Shown here in pieces: positions 38,991-52,026 of a stretch of DNA of 64,000 bases; positions within the stretch are counted from its first letter, which is position 1; every line of letters starts with the position of its first letter. The notes beneath the pieces were generated by a model. That model worked only from the letters and a program-made list of their open reading frames with translations. It was not told the origin of the DNA and did not search any database. The stretch is taken from positions 1-64,000 of the forward strand of contig NZ_SOYS01000007.1 in NCBI RefSeq assembly GCF_011808225.1, written 5' to 3'. This stretch comes from Cedecea colo. Lineage in GTDB: Bacteria; Pseudomonadota; Gammaproteobacteria; Enterobacterales; Enterobacteriaceae. Position numbers and translations under genes: made by a program.

Positions 38991-40637
38991 TCAGGTCTTT
39001 TTCTTGTCGCGGCTGTGCAGGCCACGTTTTTCCAGACCGCGATAAATAAGCTGCTGCTGAATGATGGTCACCAGGTTACTGACGATATAGTACAGCACCA
39101 GACCTGACGGGAACCACAGGAAGAACACCGTGAAGATGACCGGCATAAAGGTCATGATCTTCTGCTGCATCGGGTCGGTCACTGTGGTTGGCGACATCTT
39201 CTGAATGAAGAACATCGTGGCACCCATCAGGATCGGCAGGATGTAGTATGGGTCCTGTGCGGACAGGTCATGGATCCACAAGGCGAACGGCGCGTGGCGC
39301 AGCTCAACGGAACCCATCAGCATATAGTACAAGGCCAGGAAGATTGGCATCTGGATAACCAGCGGCAGGCAACCGCCCAGCGGGTTAACCTTCTCAGCTT
39401 TGTACAGCGCCATCATTTCCTGACTCTGACGCTGCTTGTCGTCACCGATACGCTCACGCATGGCCGCCAGTTTTGGCTGCAACATACGCATTTTCGCCAT
39501 CGAGGTGTACTGCGCTTTGGTCAGCGGGTACATGATGCCACGCACGATAAAGGTGATAACGATAATGGAGAAGCCCCAGTTACCGATAAAGCTATGGATA
39601 AACTTCAGCAGCTTGAACAGCGGCTGAGAGATAAACCACAGCCAGCCGTAATCCACCGTCAGGTCAAGATGTGGCGCCACGGCTGCCATTTTGTCCTGAA
39701 TTTCCGGACCAACCCACAGGGTGCTGCCCAGTTGCGCGGTCTGGCCTGGCTGAACCAGCTGCGGCGCGGATTTATAACCGATAGCCGCCACGTCGTTGTT
39801 CAGTTTGGTGGTGTAGAAGTTGTTGGTGCCCTGGTTACGTGGAACCCATGCCGTGGCAAAGTACTGCTGCAGCATCGCCACCCAGCCGTTGTTGGCATTG
39901 ATGTTCAGGTTCTCACCGTCTGCGATGTTATCGAATTTATATTTTTCGTATTTCGCATCCGGCGTGGAGTACGCGGCACCGCGGAAGGTATGCAACGCAA
40001 AGTTATTGCTTCCGGTATCACGATGAGACGGCAGATTGATGGACTGCTTCAGCTGACCAAAGGTCGCCAGTTCCAGCGGTTTCCCACCGGTGTTCTTCAC
40101 GTTGTAATCCACGCTCACCGCAAACTCACCGCGTTTTAACGTGAAGGACTTAGTGAAGACGTTGCCTGCCGCATCGGTCCAGGTCAAAGGGATCACCAGC
40201 TCGTTCTGGCCATCGGCCATGACGAAGGTATCGCTATCAGCGTTATACAACGGACGTGGGCCGTTCGCTGGGTTATCCGGGCCATCACGTCCTGTCAGGC
40301 CGCTTTGTGCCTGATAGACAAACTCTGGCGTTGTTTCCAGTAACTGGAATGGCTCGGTTGATTTGAGCTCTTTCGGATAGGTCAGCAGCAGCGCCTGCTC
40401 AACATCACCACCGCGGGTGTTGATGGAAAGCTCAAGGACGTCAGTTTTAACCGTGATGATTTTTCCCTGGCCACTGGCCGGCACGCCCTGGCCTGCGGCA
40501 TTACCCGTGGCTGTAGTCGTAGTCTGCGTGGTCTGCTGCACCTGAGGTTGCGGAGCGTGGTCCTGCTCCCAGGCTTGCCAGATCATGAAAGACACGAACA
40601 ACAAAGCGATGAGAAAGAGATTGCGTTGCGAATCCAT
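38991..40637 (-). CDS. yidC: Membrane protein insertase YidC
   Basis: A 548-aa inner-membrane insertase. First helix [18 protein letters not shown], then the large periplasmic domain (about 25-345) and the conserved five-helix core from [21 protein letters not shown], with the hydrophilic-groove Arg in this segment. The C-terminal tail is basic ([16 protein letters not shown]). It inserts F0 subunits such as AtpE and other membrane proteins. It starts 2 bp after yidD. Confidence 0.97.
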   Translation of the reverse strand: MDSQRNLFLIALLFVSFMIWQAWEQDHAPQPQVQQTTQTTTTATGNAAGQGVPASGQGKIITVKTDVLELSINTRGGDVEQALLLTYPKELKSTEPFQLLETTPEFVYQAQSGLTGRDGPDNPANGPRPLYNADSDTFVMADGQNELVIPLTWTDAAGNVFTKSFTLKRGEFAVSVDYNVKNTGGKPLELATFGQLKQSINLPSHRDTGSNNFALHTFRGAAYSTPDAKYEKYKFDNIADGENLNINANNGWVAMLQQYFATAWVPRNQGTNNFYTTKLNNDVAAIGYKSAPQLVQPGQTAQLGSTLWVGPEIQDKMAAVAPHLDLTVDYGWLWFISQPLFKLLKFIHSFIGNWGFSIIVITFIVRGIMYPLTKAQYTSMAKMRMLQPKLAAMRERIGDDKQRQSQEMMALYKAEKVNPLGGCLPLVIQMPIFLALYYMLMGSVELRHAPFALWIHDLSAQDPYYILPILMGATMFFIQKMSPTTVTDPMQQKIMTFMPVIFTVFFLWFPSGLVLYYIVSNLVTIIQQQLIYRGLEKRGLHSRDKKKT

Positions 40638-40639
40638 CG

Positions 40640-40897
40640 TTAGTGTTCTCTGGTATCAATTGGTCCAGGTGGGACGGGATCGTCTCCCCCGGGGTTTAAA
40701 GGGTGGCATTTTAATACGCGTTTCACCGTCAACCAACTGCCTTTTAGCACCCCAAACCTGCGCAATGCCTCAATTCCGTAGTGAGAACAGGTCGGCGTGA
40801 AACGGCAATGCGGCCCAAGAAGCGGGCTTATAAGGCGCTGATAGACCTTTATCAGGCCAATCAGGAGCCGTGAGACAGGCGACAGTGACGGCGCCAT
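40640..40897 (-). CDS. yidD: Membrane protein insertion efficiency factor YidD
   Basis: An 85-aa protein of the YidD/DUF37 family with the conserved cysteines [17 protein letters not shown] and a C-terminal [13 protein letters not shown]. Its amphipathic N-terminus ([16 protein letters not shown]) binds the inner membrane. It helps YidC-dependent insertion. It overlaps the rnpA end by 37 bp, as in E. coli. Confidence 0.95.
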   Translation of the reverse strand: MAPSLSPVSRLLIGLIKVYQRLISPLLGPHCRFTPTCSHYGIEALRRFGVLKGSWLTVKRVLKCHPLNPGGDDPVPPGPIDTREH

Positions 40898-41220
40898 AAT
40901 TTTTCCAATGCTTCCGATAAAGCCCGGTTATCCAGGTCACCCACGCCTTTCTTAGCCACTACCACGAAATCCATTGCAGGCAGTTCGTGCTGACGCAAAC
41001 GAAAGCTTTCACGCGTCAGACGTTTAATCCGATTGCGTTCATGCGCGCGTTTGACATTTTTTTTAGCGACTGTAAGACCGATGCGGGGATGCCCCAGCGA
41101 GTTCAGGCGGCCGAGGATGGTGATTTGCGGCGTGCCGGCTCTTTGAGGTTGCTGGAAGACGAAAGTGAAATGAGTGGGAGTTAACAAGCGTAACTCCCTG
41201 GGAAATGCGAGCTTAACCAC
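40861..41220 (-). CDS. rnpA: Ribonuclease P protein component
   Basis: A 119-aa protein cofactor of RNase P, which with M1 RNA trims tRNA 5' leaders. The conserved RNR box is in [17 protein letters not shown], and the protein is strongly basic. GTG start, as in E. coli. It lies between rpmH and yidD. Confidence 0.97.
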   Translation of the reverse strand: MVKLAFPRELRLLTPTHFTFVFQQPQRAGTPQITILGRLNSLGHPRIGLTVAKKNVKRAHERNRIKRLTRESFRLRQHELPAMDFVVVAKKGVGDLDNRALSEALEKLWRRHCRLSHGS

Positions 41221-41237
41221 TCAGGGGTTAGCTTTTA

Positions 41238-41390
<153 letters not shown>

Positions 41391-41481
41391 CTAAACTTGG
41401 ATAAATTTCACTGGGTTAGCATAATGCCCTGCAGAACCTGCAGATGGCTTACGCCTCAGTGTGGCTGATTAAAGAGGCCGG

Positions 41482-41510
41482 ATTGTAATAATTGTACACT
41501 CCGGAGTCAA
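41482..41510 (-). promoter_or_regulatory. rpmH operon promoter
   Basis: On the minus strand: TTGACT (41505-41510), 17-bp spacer, TACAAT (41482-41487). Near-consensus spacing fits a strong ribosomal-protein promoter. Confidence 0.85.
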
Positions 41511-41769
41511 TTCTCTTTCCTTATTTCCCGCGCCTGAATCCCTTTTCTGACCCTAAAAATGTCCGGGATCTGAGAGGGCAAACACAGTGACGATACGCGA
41601 CGGGTGGGGAATTATACGGCCTGCCGATTAAAGCGCAAGGATCGTCGGGGATCTTCGTTAGATCTATTAAGCCAATTTTTTGCGGCGGGCATGAAATTTG
41701 TCAATATGAGAGCGTAAACAGCGGCACGCCCGCCAGGATCGTTTACACTTAGACAGCTCAAAACTGTCC

Positions 41770-41832
41770 TGTGGATAAATCGGGAAGAAACTGTGAGAAA
41801 CAGAAGATCTCTGGCGCGCTTTAGGCTATGAT
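41770..41832 (+). promoter_or_regulatory. dnaA promoter with DnaA box
   Basis: A consensus DnaA box, TGTGGATAA, at 41770-41778 (minus orientation) and a -10 TATGAT at 41827-41832 with GATC sites around it. The layout matches E. coli dnaAp2 with its autoregulatory box and Dam sites. Confidence 0.85.
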
Positions 41833-42006
41833 CCGCGGTCCCGATCGTGATCCGAGATCGTTCACCTTGAGGGTAAACCGCAGATAGCGGTTCGCACGCT
41901 TCCCGTACCGGGATCCCATGCGGGAGAGTCGGCGTGTGTCAACAATCATGAATGTAAAACTTTCAGTCTTCGTCTTTTTATCGACTTTGTTCGAGTGGAG
42001 TCCGCC

Positions 42007-43392
42007 GTGTCACTTTCGCTTTGGCAGCAGTGTCTTGCCCGATTGCAGGATGAGTTACCAGCCACAGAATTCAGTATGTGGATACGCCCCCTACAGGCGG
42101 AACTGAGTGATAACACGCTGGCCCTTTATGCGCCAAACCGGTTTGTGCTCGATTGGGTAAGGGATAAGTACCTCAATAATATCAACGGATTGCTCAATGA
42201 TTTTTGCGGCACCGATGCGCCATTGCTGCGCTTTGAAGTCGGCAGCAAGCCCGTCAGCCAGACCCTGAATCAGCAGGCCGTTGCTACCGCTGCCCCTGCG
42301 CAAACGGCACGAGCGGCAGCGCCGATGCGTCCAAGCTGGGACAATCTCCCGGCGCCCGCAGCGCAGTCTTACCGTTCTAACGTTAACCTGAAGCATACCT
42401 TTGATAACTTCGTTGAAGGTAAGTCAAACCAGCTGGCCCGCGCGGCGGCTCGTCAGGTGGCCGATAACCCAGGCGGCGCGTATAACCCTCTCTTCCTTTA
42501 TGGCGGAACCGGCTTAGGTAAAACTCACCTGTTACACGCGGTGGGGAACGGCATCATCGCCCGTAAACCGAATGCTAAAGTGGTATACATGCATTCCGAG
42601 CGCTTCGTTCAGGACATGGTTAAGGCCCTGCAAAATAATGCGATTGAAGAGTTCAAGCGTTACTACCGCTCGGTGGATGCGCTGCTTATCGATGACATTC
42701 AGTTTTTTGCCAATAAAGAACGTTCACAGGAAGAATTCTTCCATACCTTCAACGCCCTGCTGGAAGGTAACCAACAGATCATTCTCACCTCGGATCGTTA
42801 TCCGAAAGAGATCAACGGCGTTGAGGATCGTCTGAAATCCCGCTTCGGCTGGGGGCTGACCGTGGCGATCGAACCGCCAGAGTTAGAAACCCGCGTGGCG
42901 ATCCTGATGAAAAAAGCCGACGAGAATGATATTCGTCTGCCGGGCGAAGTGGCCTTCTTTATTGCCAAGCGCCTTCGCTCCAACGTACGCGAGCTGGAAG
43001 GGGCACTGAACCGTGTGATCGCTAACGCCAATTTTACCGGGCGTGCGATTACCATCGACTTCGTGCGTGAAGCGCTGCGCGATCTGCTGGCGCTGCAGGA
43101 GAAGCTCGTCACCATCGACAATATTCAGAAAACGGTGGCCGAGTATTATAAAATTAAGATTGCCGATCTGCTTTCCAAACGTCGCTCACGCTCCGTTGCC
43201 CGCCCGCGTCAGATGGCGATGGCGCTGGCGAAAGAGCTGACGAACCATAGCCTGCCGGAAATCGGTGATGCCTTTGGTGGCCGCGACCATACCACCGTGC
43301 TGCACGCCTGCCGTAAAATCGAACAGTTGCGTGAAGAAAGCCACGACATCAAAGAAGATTTCTCCAACCTAATCAGAACATTATCTTCGTGA
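42007..43392 (+). CDS. dnaA: Chromosomal replication initiator DnaA
   Basis: A 461-aa initiator (E. coli 467 aa; the shortening lies in the variable linker, about residues 85-130). Domain [23 protein letters not shown]+ Walker [11 protein letters not shown]; Walker B LLIDDIQF; arginine-finger region; C-terminal DNA-binding signature [17 protein letters not shown] start at 42007, preceded by GGAG. It binds oriC 27 kb away in this window and its own promoter box. Confidence 0.98.
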   Translation: MSLSLWQQCLARLQDELPATEFSMWIRPLQAELSDNTLALYAPNRFVLDWVRDKYLNNINGLLNDFCGTDAPLLRFEVGSKPVSQTLNQQAVATAAPAQTARAAAPMRPSWDNLPAPAAQSYRSNVNLKHTFDNFVEGKSNQLARAAARQVADNPGGAYNPLFLYGGTGLGKTHLLHAVGNGIIARKPNAKVVYMHSERFVQDMVKALQNNAIEEFKRYYRSVDALLIDDIQFFANKERSQEEFFHTFNALLEGNQQIILTSDRYPKEINGVEDRLKSRFGWGLTVAIEPPELETRVAILMKKADENDIRLPGEVAFFIAKRLRSNVRELEGALNRVIANANFTGRAITIDFVREALRDLLALQEKLVTIDNIQKTVAEYYKIKIADLLSKRRSRSVARPRQMAMALAKELTNHSLPEIGDAFGGRDHTTVLHACRKIEQLREESHDIKEDFSNLIRTLSS

Positions 43393-43396
43393 CGCT

Positions 43397-44497
43397 ATGA
43401 AATTTACCGTTGAACGTGAAACTTTATTAAAACCGCTGCAACAGGTGAGTGGCCCGCTGGGTGGCCGTCCAACGTTACCGATTCTCGGCAACCTGCTGTT
43501 GCAAGTCGCGGAGGGCGCGCTCTCATTAACCGGAACCGATCTGGAAATGGAGATGGTCGCGCGCGTGGCGCTGGTGCAGCCGCATGAGCCGGGCGCAACC
43601 ACCGTGCCCGCCCGCAAATTCTTCGACATTTGCCGTGGCCTGCCGGAGGGCGCGGAAATCGCCGTACAGCTTGAGGGCGACCGCATGCTGGTGCGCTCCG
43701 GGCGCAGCCGTTTCTCGCTGTCCACCTTGCCGGCGGCAGATTTTCCGAACCTGGACGACTGGCAGAGCGAAGTGGAATTCACGCTCCCACAGGCGACCAT
43801 GAAACGCCTGATCGAAGCCACGCAGTTTTCTATGGCGCATCAGGACGTGCGTTATTACCTCAACGGCATGCTGTTTGAAACCGAAGGGGAAGAGCTGCGT
43901 ACGGTGGCGACCGACGGCCACCGTCTGGCGGTTTGCTCCATGCCGATTGGTCAGGCGCTGCCAAACCATTCGGTGATCGTGCCGCGTAAAGGCGTGATTG
44001 AGCTGATGCGTATGCTGGACGGCGGCGATACGCCGCTGCGCGTGCAAATCGGCAGCAATAATATTCGTGCGCACGTCGGTGATTTCATCTTCACCTCCAA
44101 GCTGGTTGATGGGCGGTTCCCGGATTATCGCCGCGTATTGCCGAAGAACCCGGATAAACACCTTGATGCCGGCTGCGATCTGCTCAAGCAGGCGTTTGCC
44201 CGTGCGGCGATCCTCTCGAATGAAAAATTCCGCGGCGTGCGCCTGTATGTCAGCCAGAACCAGATAAAAATCACCGCTAACAACCCGGAGCAGGAAGAAG
44301 CAGAAGAAATTCTGGACGTTTCCTACGACGGCGCTGATTTGGAAATCGGCTTTAACGTTAGCTACGTGCTGGACGTGCTCAACGCGCTGAAGTGCGAAAA
44401 CGTGCGTATCCTGCTGACCGACTCCGTTTCCAGCGTGCAGATTGAAGATGCGGCTTCTCAGGCGGCGGCCTATGTTGTGATGCCAATGAGACTGTAG
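43397..44497 (+). CDS. dnaN: DNA polymerase III beta sliding clamp
   Basis: A 366-aa clamp made of three similar domains; it dimerises into a ring around DNA and tethers polymerases through the pocket near the C-terminus (ending YVVMPMRL). It starts 4 bp after dnaA and is directly followed by recF (TAGATG), so dnaA-dnaN-recF form one operon. Confidence 0.98.
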   Translation: MKFTVERETLLKPLQQVSGPLGGRPTLPILGNLLLQVAEGALSLTGTDLEMEMVARVALVQPHEPGATTVPARKFFDICRGLPEGAEIAVQLEGDRMLVRSGRSRFSLSTLPAADFPNLDDWQSEVEFTLPQATMKRLIEATQFSMAHQDVRYYLNGMLFETEGEELRTVATDGHRLAVCSMPIGQALPNHSVIVPRKGVIELMRMLDGGDTPLRVQIGSNNIRAHVGDFIFTSKLVDGRFPDYRRVLPKNPDKHLDAGCDLLKQAFARAAILSNEKFRGVRLYVSQNQIKITANNPEQEEAEEILDVSYDGADLEIGFNVSYVLDVLNALKCENVRILLTDSVSSVQIEDAASQAAAYVVMPMRL

Positions 44498-48014
<3,517 letters not shown>

Positions 48015-48024
48015 ATCTGTACCT

Positions 48025-48058
48025 GCTGGTGGGCGCCTGCCCACCAGCTATTTTCCCT
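48025..48058 (+). terminator. gyrB terminator
   Basis: GCTGGTGGGC-GCCT-GCCCACCAGC, a perfect 10-bp stem, is followed by TATTTTCCCTGTTTT, a T-rich but interrupted tail, 11 bp after the gyrB stop. Confidence 0.8.
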
Positions 48059-48131
48059 GTTTTCCCGCGCTAAATCCCCCCGGTGGCATACACTTTTAGA
48101 GCATACGTCGTAATCGCAAGAGGACACGATC

Positions 48132-48524
48132 ATGGGTCTATTCGATCAGGTTACTGGCATGATGATGAGTGGCGATGCTGGAAAATTCAAAATTATCCTT
48201 AGCTGGATAAACGAGCAGGGCGGCATTCAGGCAATACTTGAGCAGTTCCGGCAAAAAGGCTTTGGCGAGGTTGTTACCTCGTGGCTGAGCGGCGCGCACA
48301 ACCAAAGCGTTAATCCTGAACAGGTACAGGATGTGCTGGGCACGCCGGCAATCAGCAACCTTGCTGAGAAACTCGGTATTGATGTGGGAAGTGCTGCAAT
48401 ACTGCTGTCCGAGCAATTTCCAAAAATTGTCGATGCCCTTTCGCCCGAAGGCGAGGTTAAGCATGACGATGAGGATCTGCTGACCAGAGGTTATCACTTA
48501 TTGCGGGATAAATTCTTCAGCTAG
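48132..48524 (+). CDS. yidB: DUF937 family protein YidB
   Basis: A 130-aa protein (E. coli YidB 132 aa) of the YidB-like DUF937 family. It starts MGLFDQVTGMMM and has the family motif GFGEVVTSWLSGAHNQSVNPEQV followed by LGTPAISNLAEKLGI. No signal peptide or membrane segment is seen. The function is not known. It is flanked by terminators on both sides, so it is probably monocistronic. Confidence 0.9.
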   Translation: MGLFDQVTGMMMSGDAGKFKIILSWINEQGGIQAILEQFRQKGFGEVVTSWLSGAHNQSVNPEQVQDVLGTPAISNLAEKLGIDVGSAAILLSEQFPKIVDALSPEGEVKHDDEDLLTRGYHLLRDKFFS

Positions 48525-48529
48525 TCAAT

Positions 48530-48552
48530 AACGCCACCTGCGGGTGGCGTTT
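48530..48552 (+). terminator. yidB terminator hairpin, copy 1
   Basis: ACGCCACC-TGC-GGGTGGCGT hairpin with TTTC tail, 6 bp after the yidB stop. The 20-bp stem-loop sequence recurs exactly at 48696. Confidence 0.75.
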
Positions 48553-48647
48553 CAGACTGATGACAAACCTCATAGCTTATGAAGTTCTGAAAAATGTCAC
48601 CCTAAAATTAACAGCAAAATCAACGCATTGATTTTAATCCGTTAACC

Positions 48648-48683
48648 ACAAAGAAGGAAAAACCACGCTTTTTCCTTCTTTGT
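48648..48683. repeat. Perfect 15-bp inverted repeat in the yidB-yidA gap
   Basis: ACAAAGAAGGAAAAA (48648-48662) and its exact complement TTTTTCCTTCTTTGT (48669-48683) are separated by CCACGC. The A-rich 5' arm and T-rich 3' arm look like a bidirectional terminator or the 3' end of a small RNA. Confidence 0.8.
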
Positions 48684-48695
48684 CAGCAATCTCTG

Positions 48696-48718
48696 ACGCC
48701 ACCTGCGGGTGGCGTTTC
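48696..48718 (+). terminator. Second copy of the yidB terminator hairpin
   Basis: The same 20-bp hairpin ACGCCACCTGCGGGTGGCGT as at 48531, again with a TTTCTT tail, 166 bp downstream. It could terminate a transcript that starts inside the yidB-yidA gap. Confidence 0.65.
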
Positions 48719-48814
48719 TTATCGAAAAGGGGCCTGTTTCAGAGGAAACGTAGCTCTATTTTTGTGCGCGGAATCGCGTTAGCATGAAATAAACTCATTA
48801 CCTCAGAAAATACC

Positions 48815-49627
48815 ATGCCTATAAAACTGATTGCGATTGATATGGACGGCACCCTTCTGCTGCCGGATCACACCATTTCCCCGGCTGTTAAAAACGCCAT
48901 TGCCGCCGCTCGCGAGCGTGGCGTAAACGTAGTGCTGTGCACCGGGCGTCCTTTTGCTGGCGTCGAGAATTACCTTAAAGAGCTGCACATGGATAAGCCA
49001 AACGACTACTGCATTACCTATAACGGCGCGCTGGTACAGAAAGCGCACGACGGCAGTACCGTTGCGCAAACCGCCCTGAGCTATGATGACTACCGTTATC
49101 TGGAACAGACTTCCCGTGAGGTGGGTTCCCACTTCCACGCGCTCGATCGCCACACGCTTTATACCGCCAACCGTGATATCAGCTATTACACCGTCCACGA
49201 ATCCTTTATCGCCAATATCCCGCTGGTATTCTGCGAGCCGGAAAACATGGATAAAAACGGGCAGTACCTGAAAGTAATGATGATCGACGATCCGGTGATT
49301 CTGGATAAAGCTATCGCCAGAATCCCGGATGAAGTCCATGAGCGTTATACGCTGCTGAAAAGCTCGCCTTACTTCCTTGAGATCCTCGACAAACGTGTGA
49401 ATAAAGGCACGGGCGTGAAGGCGCTGGCTGAAGCGCTGGGCATCAGACAGGAAGAGGTAATGACGCTGGGCGATCAGGAAAACGATATTGCGATGCTGGA
49501 ATACGCCGGTATGGGCGTGGCGATGGGCAACGCTATCGACAAAGTAAAAGAAGTCAGCAACTTCATCACCAAATCCAACCTTGAAGACGGCGTGGCGTAT
49601 GCCATTGAGAAGTTTGTTTTGAACTGA
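48815..49627 (+). CDS. yidA: Sugar phosphatase YidA (HAD-IIB, Cof family)
   Basis: A 270-aa HAD phosphatase. Motif I IDMDGTLL with D9 and D11, motif II CTGRP, motif III Lys in KGTGVKAL, motif IV LGDQENDIAML. Length equals E. coli YidA, which acts on several sugar phosphates in vitro. It has a terminator behind it, so it is separate from the dgo operon that follows. Confidence 0.94.
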   Translation: MPIKLIAIDMDGTLLLPDHTISPAVKNAIAAARERGVNVVLCTGRPFAGVENYLKELHMDKPNDYCITYNGALVQKAHDGSTVAQTALSYDDYRYLEQTSREVGSHFHALDRHTLYTANRDISYYTVHESFIANIPLVFCEPENMDKNGQYLKVMMIDDPVILDKAIARIPDEVHERYTLLKSSPYFLEILDKRVNKGTGVKALAEALGIRQEEVMTLGDQENDIAMLEYAGMGVAMGNAIDKVKEVSNFITKSNLEDGVAYAIEKFVLN

Positions 49628-49648
49628 GTTCCCTTCCCGGTCATCATT

Positions 49649-49677
49649 AACCCTGGCGAGCAGCCGGGGTTTTTTTA
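49649..49677 (+). terminator. yidA terminator
   Basis: AACCCTGG-CGAGCAG-CCGGGGTT stem followed by six T and A, 22 bp after the yidA stop. Confidence 0.88.
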
Positions 49678-49715
49678 TCCCTTTCTACGCGCCATTGCCC
49701 ATTTTGTGATCCAGA

Positions 49716-49748
49716 TTGTAGTACAACCTATATTTGTTGTACTACATT
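49716..49748. promoter_or_regulatory. DgoR operator pair
   Basis: TTGTAGTACAA at 49716-49726 and TTGTACTACA at 49737-49746 are each near-palindromic and together form a 10-bp inverted repeat with a 10-bp spacer. They match the E. coli DgoR site TTGTA(G/C)TACA(A/T). They lie about 110 bp before dgoR, so autoregulation of the whole operon is likely. Confidence 0.85.
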
Positions 49749-49857
49749 GTGTGCATCGACAACGCTATACGTCTCATATTTGTACTGCTAAATAGCGGTG
49801 ATTTTCAGCGCTCACGGTAAAGTAGTGGTTATTTCCACTCTTATGACAGGAATAATC

Positions 49858-50541
49858 ATGACGAAGACCGACCGTATTATCGTGACGCTGGGCAAACAGA
49901 TCGTTGGCGGCAAATATGCGCCCGGCGCGGCACTTCCGGCGGAAGCTGAGCTATGCGATGAGTTTGAAACGTCGCGCAACATCATCCGGGAAGTTTATCG
50001 CTCGCTGATGGCGAAGCGCCTGATTGAGATGAAACGTTACCGTGGCGCGTTTGTTGTCCCGCGCAATCAGTGGAATTACCTTGATACCGAGGTGCTGCAA
50101 TGGGTGCTGGAAAACGATTACGACCCGCGCCTGATTAGCGCGATGAGTGAAGTGCGTAAGCTGGTTGAACCGGCAATTGCCCGCTGGGCAGCGGAACGCG
50201 CTACCTCAAGCGATCTGGCAAAAATTGAAGCAGCGCTGAACGACATGGTGGCGCATAACCAGGATCGGGACGCCTTTAACGAAGCGGATATCCGCTATCA
50301 CGAGGCGGTGCTGGAGTCGGTGCATAACCCCGTCCTGCAGCAGTTAAGCGTGGCGATAAGTTCGCTCCAGCGTGCCGTCTTTGAACGCACGTGGATGGGC
50401 GATGAAGCCAACATGCCGAAGACGTTGCAGGAACATAAAGCGCTGTTTGATGCGATACGCCATCAGGACAGCCAGGCTGCGGAGCAGGCGGCGCAGACCA
50501 TGATCGCCAGCTCCACCAAACGACTAAAGGACATCACATGA
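49858..50541 (+). CDS. dgoR: Galactonate operon repressor DgoR (GntR/FadR family)
   Basis: A 227-aa regulator (E. coli DgoR 229 aa). N-terminal winged HTH with CDEFETSRNIIREVYRSL; C-terminal FCD domain with the metal-type D..H motif (EADIRYHEAVL). In E. coli it represses the dgo operon and is relieved by D-galactonate. The start at 49858 (MTKTDRIIV) has AGGA upstream; the longer frame was rejected. Overlaps dgoK by 4 bp (ATGA). Confidence 0.95.
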   Translation: MTKTDRIIVTLGKQIVGGKYAPGAALPAEAELCDEFETSRNIIREVYRSLMAKRLIEMKRYRGAFVVPRNQWNYLDTEVLQWVLENDYDPRLISAMSEVRKLVEPAIARWAAERATSSDLAKIEAALNDMVAHNQDRDAFNEADIRYHEAVLESVHNPVLQQLSVAISSLQRAVFERTWMGDEANMPKTLQEHKALFDAIRHQDSQAAEQAAQTMIASSTKRLKDIT

Positions 50542-51422
50542 TATCAGGCTACATCGCTATTGACTGGGGATCGACCAACCTTCGCGCCTGGCATTACCAG
50601 CACGGTGTTTGCGTTGACAGTCGACAAGCCGCGGCTGGGGTGACCCGGCTGAACGGCAGATCCCCGCAGGCGGTGTTTGATGAAATCACTGCGGGCTGGC
50701 GCAATGAAAATACGCCGGTATTGATGGCCGGCATGGTGGGCAGTAACGCCGGCTGGAAAATTGCCCCTTATCTGCCCTGCCCGGCGCCCTTCGCCAGCTT
50801 CAGCCAGCAGCTTACGCCGGTGCTGGACAATGTCTGGATTATTCCCGGCCTGAGCGTGCGCAGCGACGATAACTGCAACGTCATGCGCGGCGAAGAAACG
50901 CAGCTTCTTGGCGCGAAATCCCTCAGCCCGGCGCCGCTTTATATTATGCCGGGCACCCACTGCAAATGGGTACAGGCTGACGATCGCACGGTGCAGGATT
51001 TCCGCACGGTGATGACCGGTGAGCTACACCATATCCTGCTCAGTCACTCGCTGGTAGGCGCAGGCCTGCCAGAACAGCAGGCCAGCCAGAGCGCTTTCTC
51101 CGCCGGGCTTGAGCGCGGAGTTAACGATAACGCTTTGCTTCCTCGTTTATTTGAAGTACGGGCAGCGCATGTTCTGGGCGAGTTGCCCCGTAGCGAAGTG
51201 AGCGATTTTCTTTCCGGGCTGTTGATTGGTAACGAAGTGGCAACCATGACCCGCCATTACGCATTAAGTCCCCAACGGCCCGTCACCCTTGTTGCCGGTC
51301 CATCGTTAAGCCAGCGCTATGCCCTGGCGCTGTCGTTACTGGGCTTCCAGGCGAGCGTACTGGAAGGCGACGAGGCATTCCAGGCAGGAATAAGGAGTAT
51401 TGCAAATGCAGTGGCAAACTGA
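50538..51422 (+). CDS. dgoK: 2-dehydro-3-deoxygalactonokinase
   Basis: A 294-aa kinase phosphorylating 2-keto-3-deoxy-galactonate at C6, the second step of the DeLey-Doudoroff galactonate pathway. The N-terminal ASKHA-type phosphate loop YIAIDWGSTNLRAW is present, with later GTHCKWV and FLSGLLIGNEV. Overlaps dgoR by 4 bp and dgoA by 17 bp, indicating tight coupling. Confidence 0.95.
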   Translation: MISGYIAIDWGSTNLRAWHYQHGVCVDSRQAAAGVTRLNGRSPQAVFDEITAGWRNENTPVLMAGMVGSNAGWKIAPYLPCPAPFASFSQQLTPVLDNVWIIPGLSVRSDDNCNVMRGEETQLLGAKSLSPAPLYIMPGTHCKWVQADDRTVQDFRTVMTGELHHILLSHSLVGAGLPEQQASQSAFSAGLERGVNDNALLPRLFEVRAAHVLGELPRSEVSDFLSGLLIGNEVATMTRHYALSPQRPVTLVAGPSLSQRYALALSLLGFQASVLEGDEAFQAGIRSIANAVAN

Positions 51423-52026
51423 CCTTCCCTTAATCGCAATTTTACGCGGTATCACGCCCGACGAAGCGCATGAGCACATAGCGGCGCTGCTGGATGCGGG
51501 ATTTGATGCGATTGAAATCCCTCTTAACTCGCCGAACTGGCAGCTAAGCATTCCGGCGATGGTACTTGAATTTGGCAGCCGGGCGCTGATCGGCGCCGGA
51601 ACGGTGCTCAAGCCGGAGCAGGTGGATGCACTGGCCGGAATGGGCGGTAAACTGGTCGTCACACCTAATACGCAGCCGGAAGTGATTCGCCGGGCGGTCG
51701 CAAACGGCATGACGGTATGCGCAGGCTGCGCCACGGCTTCTGAAGCATTTACCGCGCTGGACGCGGGCGCACAGGCGCTGAAAATTTTCCCTTCTTCTTC
51801 ATTTGGCCCGGACTACATCAAAGCCCTGAAAGCCGTATTGCCCGCTGACGTTCCCGTGTTTGCCGTGGGCGGCGTCACGCCTGAAAACCTGGCGCTCTGG
51901 CTAAAAGCCGGTTGTGCTGGCGCCGGGCTTGGCAGCGATTTATACCGTGCGGGTCAACCCATCGAACGCACCATCGAGAAAGCAAAAGCATTTGTTAACG
52001 CGTATCAAGAGGCAGTGCAATCATGA
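51406..52026 (+). CDS. dgoA: 2-dehydro-3-deoxy-6-phosphogalactonate aldolase
   Basis: A 206-aa class I aldolase splitting KDPGal to pyruvate and glyceraldehyde 3-phosphate. Schiff-base lysine K126 (ALKIFPSS) and catalytic E37 ([10 protein letters not shown]) are in place. E. coli DgoA has 205 aa. The ATG at 51406 has AGGAG 10 bp upstream, inside dgoK. It is a separate gene from dgoD here, overlapping it by 4 bp. Confidence 0.95.
   Translation: MQWQTDLPLIAILRGITPDEAHEHIAALLDAGFDAIEIPLNSPNWQLSIPAMVLEFGSRALIGAGTVLKPEQVDALAGMGGKLVVTPNTQPEVIRRAVANGMTVCAGCATASEAFTALDAGAQALKIFPSSSFGPDYIKALKAVLPADVPVFAVGGVTPENLALWLKAGCAGAGLGSDLYRAGQPIERTIEKAKAFVNAYQEAVQS

Noticed and set aside
41918-42106. A 62-codon frame overlapping the dnaA start.
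   Set aside because: Most of it overlaps the conserved dnaA N-terminus in another frame; no ribosome site or family was recognised.
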